Notes: generated by a model from the sequence alone, not told the origin. Shown: positions 1 through 9,391, numbered from the stretch's first letter. The stretch is 64,000 nucleotides of DNA from Duganella sp. Leaf126 (GCF_001423125.1 NZ_LMNW01000012.1:626772-690771), one strand, 5' to 3'. Made by a program: numbers and translations.

Positions 1-165
1 GTCGTGCGAAATGCGCACGGCCACATCGACCAGGTCGAGCGAGTCGGCCACCCACACCACATTACCCTGGGCGAAATGCTTGAGCAGTTCGGTCAACGGC
101 AGGCGCGCGGTCTCGCGGTTGACCTTGTCGCGCAGTTCGGTGTCTTTTTCCGGTTTGGTTTGCAT
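1..165 (-). CDS. DUF2288 family protein (3' part beyond window)
   Basis: The first 55 codons of a small protein are visible; the gene continues past the left edge. The N-terminus (MQTKPEKDTELRDKVNRE, then TARLPLTEL and HFAQGNVVWV) resembles the DUF2288 family, small proteins of about 100 residues with no known function. The only ATG is at 165-163. The sequence before it is AT-rich with a weak AAAGA ribosome site. It lies 10 bases downstream of the RES toxin stop on the same strand, so it could be read from the toxin-antitoxin transcript. Family recognition rests on the N-terminal half only. Confidence 0.7.
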   Translation of the reverse strand, partial: MQTKPEKDTELRDKVNRETARLPLTELLKHFAQGNVVWVADSLDLVDVAVRISHD

Positions 166-175
166 AGTCTTTATT

Positions 176-880
176 TTATAAAATCTCGATGATCGGGTCG
201 GGGGCGCCGCGCCAGGTCAGCCGGTAGGCTGCGCCCTTGCGCGCATTGCCCACCAGCGCGGGGCGGAAGCACGCCAGGTTGGTGCCGCCGGCGCGCCGCA
301 CGCTCGGATACAGCACGCCCAGCGAGCCGCCGTCGAGCAGCTGTTCGGCCAGCGTTTGCGAGGCGACATAGCTGTCCGGCGCCAGACAGGCGTCGTAGCG
401 CGGCTGGCCGCGCAGGTCGTGGAAGCTGGCCGTGAAATCGGCCAGCATGCACTGGTACTGGACACTGTCGTCGAAGCGGCCGATCTCGGCATATTCGACC
501 GTCTTGTGGAAGCTCACCTCCGCCAGCGCCGTCTCGGCGTCGAACGCGCAGTACCAGGCCCCGCGCCGGCCGTCGTTGAAACGGCTGCCCTGCGGATGGG
601 CGTAGGTATAGGCGGCGTTGATGATGCGGAAATTGGGCACGCCGAACACCAGTTCATCGACGCTGATGCCGGTGCCGGCGCCGGTGGAGGGGCCGCCGTT
701 CTGAGTGCGCAGACGGGCATTGGTGGCGTTGTCGAGCTCGAACAAGTCGCGCAGGTGGGCGTCGTTGTCGGCCAGCGGCGCCAGCACCGAATCCTCGACG
801 TCGGCAAAGCGCGACGGCAGCAGGCGGCAGGTATCGAACTGGCGCAGTGTGGTCAGCGGTGGCACCAGGGTAACGGCCAC
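176..880 (-). CDS. RES-domain toxin of a RES/Xre toxin-antitoxin pair
   Basis: This is a 234-residue RES-family protein. In studied members (Res, MbcT, ParT) the toxin degrades NAD+ by phosphorolysis or ADP-ribosylates a target. The family hallmark is seen directly: an Arg in GSRFNDG, a Glu in AETALAE and a Ser in VSFH, in the expected order and spacing near residues 98-125. The start is GTG at 880-878, directly after the TAA stop of the upstream antitoxin, with no spacer. That points to translational coupling from the antitoxin cistron. At about 234 residues it is somewhat longer than many RES toxins (150-200), with an N-terminal extension of about 60 residues. Identification as a toxin is secure by family and context; the target chemistry is inferred. 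Confidence 0.87.
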   Translation of the reverse strand: MAVTLVPPLTTLRQFDTCRLLPSRFADVEDSVLAPLADNDAHLRDLFELDNATNARLRTQNGGPSTGAGTGISVDELVFGVPNFRIINAAYTYAHPQGSRFNDGRRGAWYCAFDAETALAEVSFHKTVEYAEIGRFDDSVQYQCMLADFTASFHDLRGQPRYDACLAPDSYVASQTLAEQLLDGGSLGVLYPSVRRAGGTNLACFRPALVGNARKGAAYRLTWRGAPDPIIEIL

Positions 881-1315
881 TTACAGCCCTCCGCGCCGGG
901 CGTCGAGCAGCTGGCGCACCGTCTGCATGGCCAGCAGGCCGCCGGCGAGCATGTAGGCAAGCGGTGTGCGGCCGTCGAAAATCTGGTTGGTGTTGGGCAG
1001 GTTGATCCACTCGTCTGCCAGCCGGTCGCCGTACAGGATGTGCAGCGCCTTGTAGATGCCGAGCAGGTAGGAGATGCGGGTGATGCAGTCCACTTCCAGC
1101 GTGCGCTCCGGCTTTTTCTTCCAGTCGTACCAGGTGCTGTTGGACAGCCCGCCCAGCAACTGGCGCGCGTCGTCGTCGCGCAGCCTCCAGGTGGCCGCCA
1201 GCTTGAAAAAGCCCTTGAGCGCCGACGTCGACAGGCGCTCGCGCTCGGCCTTGGCATTGAGGTCCACCAGCACGGTGGGTTCGAAGCGGCTGCGGGGGTA
1301 GGCAAAATTGAGCAT
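881..1315 (-). CDS. Xre/MbcA/ParS-type antitoxin (DUF2384)
   Basis: This 144-residue protein has the layout of antitoxins paired with RES toxins. An N-terminal helix-turn-helix region (about residues 20-90, with ALKGFFKLAATWRL and STWYDWKKKPE) is followed by a C-terminal MbcA/ParS toxin-binding domain (LGIYKALHILYGD, WINLPN, GRTPLAYMLAGG). The DNA-binding part of such proteins usually represses its own promoter. The start at 1315 has a strong GGAGG ribosome site, in contrast to the toxin, which has only a coupled GTG. That would favour antitoxin excess. The stop abuts the toxin start. The pair sits between recJ and the DUF2288 gene, where many Burkholderiales (from memory) have recJ next to prfB, so it may be an insertion. 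Confidence 0.88.
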   Translation of the reverse strand: MLNFAYPRSRFEPTVLVDLNAKAERERLSTSALKGFFKLAATWRLRDDDARQLLGGLSNSTWYDWKKKPERTLEVDCITRISYLLGIYKALHILYGDRLADEWINLPNTNQIFDGRTPLAYMLAGGLLAMQTVRQLLDARRGGL

Positions 1316-1402
1316 AAATCCTCCGGTGATGGTGTGGTTATACTCTGTTTTCGGATGAAAGGCAATCCGAAATCAAACTGGCGCGCCGCTTTTTTGCCCG
1401 GT

Positions 1403-3097
1403 TTATGCCGCTTCCGCGTGCTCGACCAGCAGCTGCACCTTGGTCACGCCATTGAATTCGTTGGCGTCGAGCCGGAACGCGACCCTGGCGCGGTCGCCGA
1501 GCGCATCGATGTGGCCGAACCAGATCGCGTCATAGCGCGCGCCGTTTTTTTCCAGCAGCAGTTTCAAATGACGTTCCTTGAGGATGCGCTGGCTGACCAC
1601 GCGGAATTCGTCGCAGAACACGGGCGGCGCAAAGCCCTGGCCCCAGACCTGGCCCGCCATCAGGTCGATGAAGGCGGTGGTGTAGTACGCATCTTCGAGC
1701 GGGCCGTCGGTTTCGATCACGCGTTCGAGCTGCTGCTCGGTCAGCCAGGCGCGCCCGACTTCCTCGAAGGCGATCGAGAACGCTTCGAAGGCGTCGGCGC
1801 GCAGGGTCAGGCCGGCAGCCATCGCATGGCCGCCGAACTTGTCGATCAGGCTGGGCGCCTTCTTGTACACGAGGTCGAGCGCATCGCGCAGGTGGAAGCC
1901 GGGGATCGAGCGGCCCGAGCCCTTGAGCCAGCCGTCGCCGGCCGGCGCGAAGGTAATCGTCGGGCGGAAGAATTTTTCCTTCAGGCGCGAGGCGACAATG
2001 CCGATCACGCCCTGGTGCCAGCTGTCGTCGAACACGCAGATGGTGCTGCTGCTGGCCGGCTCGAAGGTGTCGAGGTGCAGCAGCGCGGTGTCCTGCATGT
2101 CGGCCTCGATCTCGCGCCGCTTGAGGTTGATGCTGTTGAGTTGCTGGGCCAGTTCCCAGGCGCGGTCGTCGTCGTCGGTCACCAGGCACTCGATGCCGAG
2201 CGACATGTCTTCCAGGCGGCCCGCAGCATTCAGGCGCGGACCGAGCGCGAAGCCGAGATCGAACGGCGAGGCCGTGCGCGGGTTGCGGCCGGCCACGCGG
2301 AACAGCGCTGCAATGCCTGGGTGCATCTGGCCGGCGCGCATCCGTTTCAGGCCTTGCGCGACCAGGATGCGGTTGTTGGGATCGAGCCGCACCACGTCGG
2401 CCACCGTGCCCAGCGCCACCAGGTCGAGCAGTTCCTGCAGCCTGGGCTGGGTCTTGGTATCGAACACGCCACGGTCGCGCAGCTCGGCGCGCAAGGCCAG
2501 CAGCACGTAGAACACCACGCCCACGCCGGCGATGTGCTTGCTGGGGAAACCGCACTCGGGCTGGTTCGGATTGACGATCACGCGCGCGGCGGGCAGGGTG
2601 GCGGCCGGCAGGTGGTGGTCGGTCACCACCACCTCGATGCCGCGCCGGTTCGCTTCGGCCACGCCGTCGATGCTGGCGATGCCGTTATCGACGGTGATGA
2701 TGATGTCGGGCTGCTTTTCGCGCGCCGTCAGCGCCACGATCTCGGGCGTCAGGCCGTAGCCGTATTCGAAGCGGTTGGGCACGATGTAGTCGATCACGGC
2801 GCCCATCTGGCGCAGGCCGCGCAGCGCCACGGCGCAGGCAGTGGCGCCGTCGCAGTCGTAATCGGCCACGATGACCATGCGCTTGCCGGCGGCGATGGCG
2901 TCGGCCAGGAACACGGCGGCAGCGCCGATGTTCATCAGCCCCGACGGCGGAATCATGGCCGACAGCTCGCTCGACAGGTCTCTGGCGTCGGTCAGGCCGC
3001 GCGCCGCGTACAGGCGGGCCAGCACCGGGTGCACGCCTTCCTGGCGCAGCACCTCGGATTCGCGGAAAGGGATGGGACGGATGGCGATACGGGTCAT
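1403..3097 (-). CDS. recJ: Single-stranded-DNA-specific 5'-3' exonuclease RecJ
   Basis: RecJ is the DHH-family exonuclease that degrades 5' single-stranded tails in RecFOR recombination, mismatch repair and base-excision repair. At 564 residues it has the usual length. The metal-binding motifs are seen directly: ADYDCDG (79-84), VDNG (136-139) and the TDHHLP motif (159-164), followed by RLNAAGR and the DHHA1-type GGHAMAAG segment. The ATG at 3097 is one base past the TGA of the upstream RpfE-like gene, so the two genes are almost certainly cotranscribed and coupled. The C-terminal OB-like region is complete and ends with VEHAEAA. Nothing is missing or unusual. Confidence 0.97.
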   Translation of the reverse strand: MTRIAIRPIPFRESEVLRQEGVHPVLARLYAARGLTDARDLSSELSAMIPPSGLMNIGAAAVFLADAIAAGKRMVIVADYDCDGATACAVALRGLRQMGAVIDYIVPNRFEYGYGLTPEIVALTAREKQPDIIITVDNGIASIDGVAEANRRGIEVVVTDHHLPAATLPAARVIVNPNQPECGFPSKHIAGVGVVFYVLLALRAELRDRGVFDTKTQPRLQELLDLVALGTVADVVRLDPNNRILVAQGLKRMRAGQMHPGIAALFRVAGRNPRTASPFDLGFALGPRLNAAGRLEDMSLGIECLVTDDDDRAWELAQQLNSINLKRREIEADMQDTALLHLDTFEPASSSTICVFDDSWHQGVIGIVASRLKEKFFRPTITFAPAGDGWLKGSGRSIPGFHLRDALDLVYKKAPSLIDKFGGHAMAAGLTLRADAFEAFSIAFEEVGRAWLTEQQLERVIETDGPLEDAYYTTAFIDLMAGQVWGQGFAPPVFCDEFRVVSQRILKERHLKLLLEKNGARYDAIWFGHIDALGDRARVAFRLDANEFNGVTKVQLLVEHAEAA

Positions 3098-3098
3098 G

Positions 3099-4169
3099 TC
3101 AGCGTTGTTTCAACAGATTCAGGTTGGGCTGGCGCCAGAATTTGCGCTGCGCCATTTTGGTGGTCGAGACCTCGAGCCAGCCTTCGCGGTGGCTGAGCAT
3201 CAGCGTGACGCGGCCCAGCTGGCCTGCCATCAGCGCTGCCAGCAGCGGCGCGCACCAGTCGCGGTCGATCTGCTGCAGGGCGGCGATCCATTCGGCCCAG
3301 GCGCTGGCCTGGCCCGGTGCGATCAGGTCGGCGACCATGGCGACGCCATGCTGCGGGCCAGCAATCAGCTGGTCCACGGTGGCCTGACGCCATGCCGGTG
3401 CGGCCAGCGCCTGCAACCACGACGGCGCGCCGCTCACGGCCAGCACGGGCGCCGCTGGCCTGGCTGAAGATGCCGGCGTGGCAGGCGTGGCTGAAGCGCC
3501 GCCCCAGCACCAGTACGAATTGACGGCCGGTAGCCCGCGCGCCTCGCGCGCGGCATTGACGGGATGGGCATGCCACAGCATCTGGATTTCATTTTGCAGG
3601 CGCCGGAAGTCGCGTGCGCGCTCGCCCTCGGGCAGCCAGTCGCCGAGATTCTGGTTGACCGCCGTGTCGGGCGAGGCGGTGGACAGGTCGCGCCAGTCGT
3701 CGGCACGCACGAACCACAGGCCCGGCGCGCCGAACAGCAGCGGCTTGCCCAGCTCTTCGAAGAACGGCCGGGCGGCGTCGAACAGGGCGCGGGCGTCGGC
3801 CTCGTCGAGCTGCAGCGCGCGCGGATCGGCCAGCGACGGGTGGGTGCTCGAGACCTGGATGTGCGCCGGCTGCAGGATCAGCCAGTGACCTTCGGCCGCC
3901 TGCGCCTGCAGGCCGCAGCCGCGCATGCAGGCCAGCGCCAGCGGTGCGGCGGTCTGGCCGGTGACCGGCGCCGGCGCCAGGTGCAGGGTGCGGGCCAGCC
4001 ACGCTTCATGCGGCAGCACGCGGCTGTGCTCACTGGCACTGTGGAATTGCTGGCGGCTGTGGCGGCCGAGCAGGGCGGCAAGCGCCGGAACTTGCAACGC
4101 GCGCAACAGGTGCGGCGCCATGTCCGCCGGTGGCAGCGCGAACGGTAGTGCGAGGGTGATATCGGTCAT
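3099..4169 (-). CDS. RpfE-like conserved protein encoded with recJ
   Basis: This is a 356-residue protein of a conserved beta-/gamma-proteobacterial family often annotated as 'RpfE-type regulatory protein', found beside recJ. Its biochemical role is unknown. Recognisable stretches are FFEELGKPLLFG, WFVRADDW, FRRLQNEIQMLWH and the C-terminal LSHREGWLEV. A low-complexity Ala/Pro segment (about 225-245) separates two parts. A longer frame exists, but it needs a TTG at 4196. I chose the ATG at 4169 because the next residues (MTDITLALPF) resemble the usual N-terminus. It overlaps no upstream gene and is followed by recJ after one base. Family naming is moderate confidence; that it is a real gene is strong. 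Confidence 0.75.
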   Translation of the reverse strand: MTDITLALPFALPPADMAPHLLRALQVPALAALLGRHSRQQFHSASEHSRVLPHEAWLARTLHLAPAPVTGQTAAPLALACMRGCGLQAQAAEGHWLILQPAHIQVSSTHPSLADPRALQLDEADARALFDAARPFFEELGKPLLFGAPGLWFVRADDWRDLSTASPDTAVNQNLGDWLPEGERARDFRRLQNEIQMLWHAHPVNAAREARGLPAVNSYWCWGGASATPATPASSARPAAPVLAVSGAPSWLQALAAPAWRQATVDQLIAGPQHGVAMVADLIAPGQASAWAEWIAALQQIDRDWCAPLLAALMAGQLGRVTLMLSHREGWLEVSTTKMAQRKFWRQPNLNLLKQR

Positions 4170-4514
4170 CCCGAGATTGTAGGCGATTGTGGCCAAGGAC
4201 GAGCAGGCGTTTCAAAAACCGCCAGCGCAAGCCGGATCGCGCGACATCCGAATAGTTGCTTTAAGGAAAACTGTATTATTTTATGCACAAACGCCTGTCA
4301 GATTGAAAATAATAGTTATCTAAAGTAAATTTTGGCTATAATCTCGACAACAAAAATGAAAGCAAGTCATGAAAGCAAGTTGTCACCGAGCCCCGTGACG
4401 CTTGCGCAGTAACCGCCACATCCCTCACCGCCGCTGCAACCCCCGATTCGCGTTTCGCTGCGCCGGCCTGTTGTCGAAAATACTGTCGAAAAAAAGAACT
4501 GAAGAAAGCGAAGC
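4170..4514 (+). promoter_or_regulatory. AT-rich promoter and leader region upstream of the SdrD-repeat gene
   Basis: This is a 345-base gap between divergent genes. Its left part, roughly 4255-4380, is strikingly AT-rich against the GC-rich surroundings. A perfect -10 hexamer TATAAT lies at 4337-4342. No good -35 hexamer sits at 16-18 bp; TTGAAA occurs at 4303-4308 but is 28 bp away. The start of transcription would be near 4349, leaving a leader of about 165 bases. Right before the ATG at 4515 the sequence is purine-rich (AAGAACTGAAGAAAGCG), providing a weak ribosome site. A short direct repeat ATGAAAGCAAGT occurs twice around 4356-4380. Promoter assignment is by consensus only. Confidence 0.45.
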
Positions 4515-7500
4515 ATGAGCTCGATCAATATTGCAACCACTATTCACATTTGCGAAGATACCGAAGGTAACTTCGACATCCGCGACATCCTGGCCAGCGC
4601 GGGCTACACGCCCAATCCCGGTAACACCCTGAAAATCAACGCTCTGTCGGTAGTGCTGCCCGACGGCACGGTCAGCAACAAGGACACGGCGCTGTTCGGC
4701 AAGGTGGACGCCGATACCGTGTACGTACGTCCAGGCAAGTGGGCGCCCAATTACAACGGTGAATTCGGCACCTACGAGCTGGTGCTCGACCAGGGCAGCA
4801 AGGGTAATTCGATCACCCTGAGCCTGCGCGTGATCGTCGATCCGGTCAACGACGCCCCCACCGGCGCCGACAAGACCTTCGATCTGCACGATGGCGGTCC
4901 GGTGGCCCTGAGCCAGGCCGATTTCGGCTTCGTCGATCCCGTCGAGCACGACGCCTTCCAGTCGGTGATCATCACCGCGCTGCCGAGCGCGGGGATACTC
5001 AAGCTCAATGGCGTGGCGGTCACCGTCAACACCGAGATTTCTGCTGCCGACATCGATGCTGGCAAGCTGAGCTTTGAGCCGAGCCAGAGCACGGCCGGCA
5101 CCTTCGAAGTCGGTTTCAAGGTACGCGACGCCGGCGGCGTGGTCGGCTGCGGCGCAGCCGACACCAGCGCAACCCCGAATTATCTGACCTTCAAGGTGCC
5201 GCCTGCCCACCTGGGCGACCTGGTGTGGGAAGATGCCAATGGTAACGGCGTCCAGGATGCCGGCGAAGCGGGCCTGGCCGGCGTGGAAGTGCAACTGAAA
5301 GCTGCCAACGGCGACCTGGTCGCCACCACCACCACCGACGCCAGCGGCAACTACCACTTCGACGTGACGGCCGGCACCTATTCGGTCACCGTCAAGGCCC
5401 CGGCCGGCTACGCCGTGACGGCGCAGGCGCAGGGCGCCGACGGCGCGCACGACAGCGATATCGACGCCAGCGGTCATACCGGCGCAATCACGCTGGCCGC
5501 CAACACGACCAATAACGATGTCGATGCCGGCCTGTACCGTCCAGCCACGCTCGGCGACACGGTCTGGTACGACAGCAACCGCAACGGCGTGCAGGACAGC
5601 GGCGAGCGCGGCGTGGCCGGCGTGCGCGTGACCCTGCTCGACGCCAGCGGCAACGCCGTTGCCGGCGCCGTCGCTACCACCGACGCCGACGGTCACTACC
5701 AGTTCAGCAACCTCAAGCCGGGCGCTTACAGCGTGCAGTTCGACAAGACCACGCTGCCGGCCCATTACCTGTTCACGGCCCAGGGCCAGGGCGCCGACGG
5801 CACGCTCGACTCGGACGCCAACGTCGATACCGGCGCCACCGCGCAAGTGGTGCTGGCCTCGGGCAGCAATGTGACCCACCTCGACGCCGGCATCGTCATC
5901 GAGCAAAGCACGCTCGGCGACCGCGTGTGGGAAGACCGCAACGGCAACGGCGTGCAGGATGCCGGCGAAGCGGGCATCGACGGCGTGGTGGTCAACCTGA
6001 AGGACGCGGGCGGCAACGTGGTGGCCAGCGTGACCACCCACGACGGCGGCCAGTACGGCTTCACCGTCGATCCCGGCACCTACACGGTGGCGGTGGCGCC
6101 ACCGGCCGGCTATGTGTTCACCGCTGCCGGCCAGGGCGCCAACGGTGCGCTCGACAGCGATGTCGGCGCCAGCGGCCAGGCCACGGTGGTGCTGGCCCCG
6201 GGCCAGAACAACCTCGATATCGATGCCGGCCTGTACCGTCCGGCGTCGCTGAGCGAATTCGTCTGGTTCGACAAGAACCGCGACGGCCTGGTCAGCGACG
6301 GCGAGACCGGCGCCGCCGGCGTGCGCGTGACCCTGCTCGACGCCAGCGGCAACGCCGTGCCTGGCGCCGTCGCCACCACCGACGCCAATGGCCACTACCA
6401 GTTCACCGGCCTCCAGCCGGGCACCTACAGCGTGCAGTTCGACAAGGCGACGCTGCCGGCCGGCTATGCGCTGACCACGGCCAGCACCGGCGCCCCCGGC
6501 AGCGGCGGCTCCGACGCCAGTGTCGACACCGGGACCACCGGCCAGGTCACGCTCGCCTCCGGCGACGACGTGACCGTGCGCGCCGGCCTGGTGGCGCAGA
6601 AAGCCACGCTCGGCGACCGCGTCTGGGAAGACAGCAACGCCAACGGCGTGCAGGACGCCGGCGAAACCGGCATCACCGGCGCCACCGTGCAATTGAAAGA
6701 CAGCAGCGGCAAGGTGGTGCAGACCACCACCACCGGCGCCGACGGCAAATACAGCTTCACGGCCGACGCCGGCACCTACACGGTGGCCGTCACCGCGCCC
6801 AAGGGGTATGTCTTCACCGCCGCCAATGCCGGCAGTGACACCAGCCTCGACAGCAACGTCGGCAGCACCGGCCAGAGCGGCAAGATCACGCTGGCCAACG
6901 GCGAGACCAACAACACCGTCGATGCCGGCCTGTACAAGACCGCCAGCGTCGGCGACCGCGTGTGGTTCGACAAGAACGGCAACGGCATCCAGGACAGCGG
7001 CGAAGCGGGCATCGGCAATGTCAAGGTGACGCTGCTCGACGCCAGCGGCAAGCAGGTGGGCGCCTCGGTCCTGACTGACGCCAATGGCAACTACCAGTTC
7101 GGCAACCTCAAGCCCGGCACCTACAGCGTGCAGTTCGACAAGAGCACGCTGCCGGAAGGGATGAGCTTTACCGGCGCCCATGCCGGCAGCAACGCGGCTG
7201 TCGATTCCGACGCCGACGCGGGCGGCCTGACGCAAAGCTTCACACTGGCGTCGGGCGAGGTGAACAAGAGCATCGACGCCGGCGTGGTGGCAGCCGCCAC
7301 CATCGGCGACCGCGTCTGGTTCGACAAAAACGGTAACGGCATCCAGGACAGCGGCGAGAGCGGCAAGTCCGGCGTGACCATGGAGCTGCGCGACAGCAGC
7401 GGCAAGGTCGTCAAGACCACCACCACCGATTACAACGGCAACTACAAATTCGCGGTCGAGGCGGGCACCTACAGCGTGGCCATGAAACTGCCGAACGGCT

Positions 7501-9326
7501 ACGTCGTCACCAAGCAGTTCGCCGGCAGCAATGATGCGCTCGACAGCAACGCCAATGCCAGCGGCAACCTCGGCACCGTCACGGTGGCCGCCGGCCAGAA
7601 CGTCACCAATATGGACGCCGGCGTGTTCCAGACCGGCGCCATCGGCGACCGCGTGTGGCACGACGCCAACGGCGACGGCATCCAGCAAAGCTACGAGAGC
7701 GGCATGGGCGGCGTCAAGGTGACGCTGCTCGACGAAGCGGGCAAGGCGGTGGCCACCCAGGTCACCGACGCCTATGGCCAGTACCTGTTCAATGACGTCG
7801 GCCCCGGCAAATACTCGGTCAAGTTCGACGCACCGGACGGCTACCTGTTCACCAAACAGAACCAGGGCTACTACGACAGCTTCGATTCCGATGCCGATGC
7901 CAATGGCCTGGTGGCGCAGTTCTCGCTTGCGTCCGGCGTGATCGACCGGACCCATGACGCCGGCCTGATCAAGGCGTCCAGCATCGGCGACCGCGTCTGG
8001 GAAGACAGCAACTACAACGGCGTGCAGGATGCCGGCGAAAAAGGCGTCGATGGCGTGACCGTCAAGCTGTACGATGCCAACAACGTACTGAAGGCCACCA
8101 CGGTGACCCACGACGGCGGCCAGTACCTGTTTGGCGGCCTCACTGCCGGCAACTACAAGGTCGAAGTGACCAACGGCGCCGGCTGGTACTTCACCAAGTC
8201 CGGCATGGGCAGCGACGCCACCGATTCCGACATCACGAACGTGAACGGCAATACCGGCCGCACCGGCACCATCGTGCTGGGCACCGGTCAGAACATCACC
8301 ACCGAGGACGCCGGGATTTACCGCAAGGCCAGCATCGGCGACAAGGTCTGGCGCGACAGCAACCACAACGGCGTGCAGGATGCCGGTGAGGAAGGTATCG
8401 GCGGCATCACCGTGTCGCTGTACGACGCTGCCACCAAGAAGCAGCTGGGCGCGTCGGTCAAGACCGATGCCAATGGCAACTACAAGTTTGTCAACCTGAC
8501 CCCGGGCAAGTATTACGTGCAGTTCGACAAGACCGACGTCCAGTTCAAGGGCGTCAATCTCAGCGACTGGAAATGGGGCGTCAAGAACACCGGCACCGAC
8601 GACACCATCGATTCCGACGTGGCCGGCGACGGCAAGATGTTCAACAACGTCACCAAGACCGACACCATCACGCTCACGTCCGGCAAGAACGACATGAGCT
8701 GGGATGCCGCGATCACGCCGATCGCGATCGACCTCAACGGCGATGGCATCCACACCATCGCCCGCCAGGACATGACCGGTTCCTTCGATCTGCTTGGCAC
8801 CGGCAAGGCGATCCAGACCGGCTGGCTGTCCAAGGGCGACGGCTTCCTGGCCATCGACAGCAACCACAACGGCCAGATCGACGATATCGGCGAACTGTTC
8901 GGCGGCATGGGCAAGGGCGACGGTTTCGCCAAGCTGGCCAGCTATGACAGCAACGGCGACGGCGTGGTCGATAGCCTGGATGCCGATTTTGCCAGCCTGC
9001 TGATCTGGCAGGACGCCAACAGCAACGGCAAGACCGACGCCGGCGAACTGGTGTCGCTGGCCCAGGCCGGCGTGGTCAGCCTGAAACTGGCCCACACCGA
9101 CCTGGCTTTCCTCGACGCCAACAACAACCTGCACATGGAAAGCAGCACCGTGACCCTGGCCAATGGTCACAGCGCGGCCATGACCGACGTGTACTTCAAC
9201 GTCGCCGCCAGCGACGCTGCCGCCGCCGGCGTGACGGCGCCGAGCATCGACCAGCTGCTTGCCGACGCGGGCCAGGTGCAGCTGGTGGGCCAGAGCGCGC
9301 CGCATTGCCCGCTGTTCGCGGCGTGA
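4515..9326 (+). CDS. Giant surface/secreted protein with ten SdrD B-like repeats
   Basis: This 1603-residue protein has, in order: an N-terminal region (1-110); a cadherin-like segment (about 110-230, opening with VNDAPTG); ten SdrD B-like repeats (233 to about 1398); and a C-terminal calcium-binding region (about 1400-1530) with Asp-rich loops such as DLNGDGIH, DSNHNGQIDD, DSNGDGVVD and DANSNGKTDAGE. Each repeat opens with a GDRVWxDxNxNGxQDxGE-type calcium site. SdrD B domains are rigid calcium-stabilised spacers in Gram-positive adhesins and occur in large Gram-negative exported proteins. No classical signal peptide or membrane segment is seen. Export by type I secretion is possible, but no such genes are in the window. 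It is followed 65 bases later by a PEP-CTERM gene. An adhesin or matrix role is inferred. Confidence 0.88.
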   Translation: MSSINIATTIHICEDTEGNFDIRDILASAGYTPNPGNTLKINALSVVLPDGTVSNKDTALFGKVDADTVYVRPGKWAPNYNGEFGTYELVLDQGSKGNSITLSLRVIVDPVNDAPTGADKTFDLHDGGPVALSQADFGFVDPVEHDAFQSVIITALPSAGILKLNGVAVTVNTEISAADIDAGKLSFEPSQSTAGTFEVGFKVRDAGGVVGCGAADTSATPNYLTFKVPPAHLGDLVWEDANGNGVQDAGEAGLAGVEVQLKAANGDLVATTTTDASGNYHFDVTAGTYSVTVKAPAGYAVTAQAQGADGAHDSDIDASGHTGAITLAANTTNNDVDAGLYRPATLGDTVWYDSNRNGVQDSGERGVAGVRVTLLDASGNAVAGAVATTDADGHYQFSNLKPGAYSVQFDKTTLPAHYLFTAQGQGADGTLDSDANVDTGATAQVVLASGSNVTHLDAGIVIEQSTLGDRVWEDRNGNGVQDAGEAGIDGVVVNLKDAGGNVVASVTTHDGGQYGFTVDPGTYTVAVAPPAGYVFTAAGQGANGALDSDVGASGQATVVLAPGQNNLDIDAGLYRPASLSEFVWFDKNRDGLVSDGETGAAGVRVTLLDASGNAVPGAVATTDANGHYQFTGLQPGTYSVQFDKATLPAGYALTTASTGAPGSGGSDASVDTGTTGQVTLASGDDVTVRAGLVAQKATLGDRVWEDSNANGVQDAGETGITGATVQLKDSSGKVVQTTTTGADGKYSFTADAGTYTVAVTAPKGYVFTAANAGSDTSLDSNVGSTGQSGKITLANGETNNTVDAGLYKTASVGDRVWFDKNGNGIQDSGEAGIGNVKVTLLDASGKQVGASVLTDANGNYQFGNLKPGTYSVQFDKSTLPEGMSFTGAHAGSNAAVDSDADAGGLTQSFTLASGEVNKSIDAGVVAAATIGDRVWFDKNGNGIQDSGESGKSGVTMELRDSSGKVVKTTTTDYNGNYKFAVEAGTYSVAMKLPNGYVVTKQFAGSNDALDSNANASGNLGTVTVAAGQNVTNMDAGVFQTGAIGDRVWHDANGDGIQQSYESGMGGVKVTLLDEAGKAVATQVTDAYGQYLFNDVGPGKYSVKFDAPDGYLFTKQNQGYYDSFDSDADANGLVAQFSLASGVIDRTHDAGLIKASSIGDRVWEDSNYNGVQDAGEKGVDGVTVKLYDANNVLKATTVTHDGGQYLFGGLTAGNYKVEVTNGAGWYFTKSGMGSDATDSDITNVNGNTGRTGTIVLGTGQNITTEDAGIYRKASIGDKVWRDSNHNGVQDAGEEGIGGITVSLYDAATKKQLGASVKTDANGNYKFVNLTPGKYYVQFDKTDVQFKGVNLSDWKWGVKNTGTDDTIDSDVAGDGKMFNNVTKTDTITLTSGKNDMSWDAAITPIAIDLNGDGIHTIARQDMTGSFDLLGTGKAIQTGWLSKGDGFLAIDSNHNGQIDDIGELFGGMGKGDGFAKLASYDSNGDGVVDSLDADFASLLIWQDANSNGKTDAGELVSLAQAGVVSLKLAHTDLAFLDANNNLHMESSTVTLANGHSAAMTDVYFNVAASDAAAAGVTAPSIDQLLADAGQVQLVGQSAPHCPLFAA
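5211..8709 (+). repeat. Ten tandem SdrD B-like repeats, about 340-363 bp each, two alternating types
   Basis: Repeat starts (the codon before GD in the GDxVW motif) fall at 5211, 5550, 5913, 6249, 6609, 6948, 7302, 7641, 7983 and 8334. Odd-numbered units are 112-113 residues long (117 for the last) and carry VQLK/VNLK-type strands with GTYxVxV. Even-numbered units before the last are 114-121 residues and carry VTLLDASG and YSVQFDK. The order A-B repeats five times. Copies 4 and 8 deviate in the calcium motif (VSDGETG, QQSYESG). Nucleotide identity between like units is visibly higher than between unlike neighbours, which suggests that A-B pairs amplified together. Confidence 0.88.
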
Positions 9327-9391
9327 CCGACCCCTACCACGATTTGAACTTGCCATTACCCGACTATCCACTTCACCACAAGAGAACAACA

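Noticed and set aside
356..3196. A 946-codon plus-strand open frame opposite the toxin-antitoxin pair and recJ.
   Set aside because: Antisense shadow: it spans several real genes on the other strand and its protein has a composition dominated by Val/Gln/His/Arg, typical for reversed GC-rich codons.
4170..4196. TTG start for the RpfE-like protein nine codons upstream.
   Set aside because: TTG is rare and no ribosome site precedes it; ATG at 4169 gives a family-like N-terminus.
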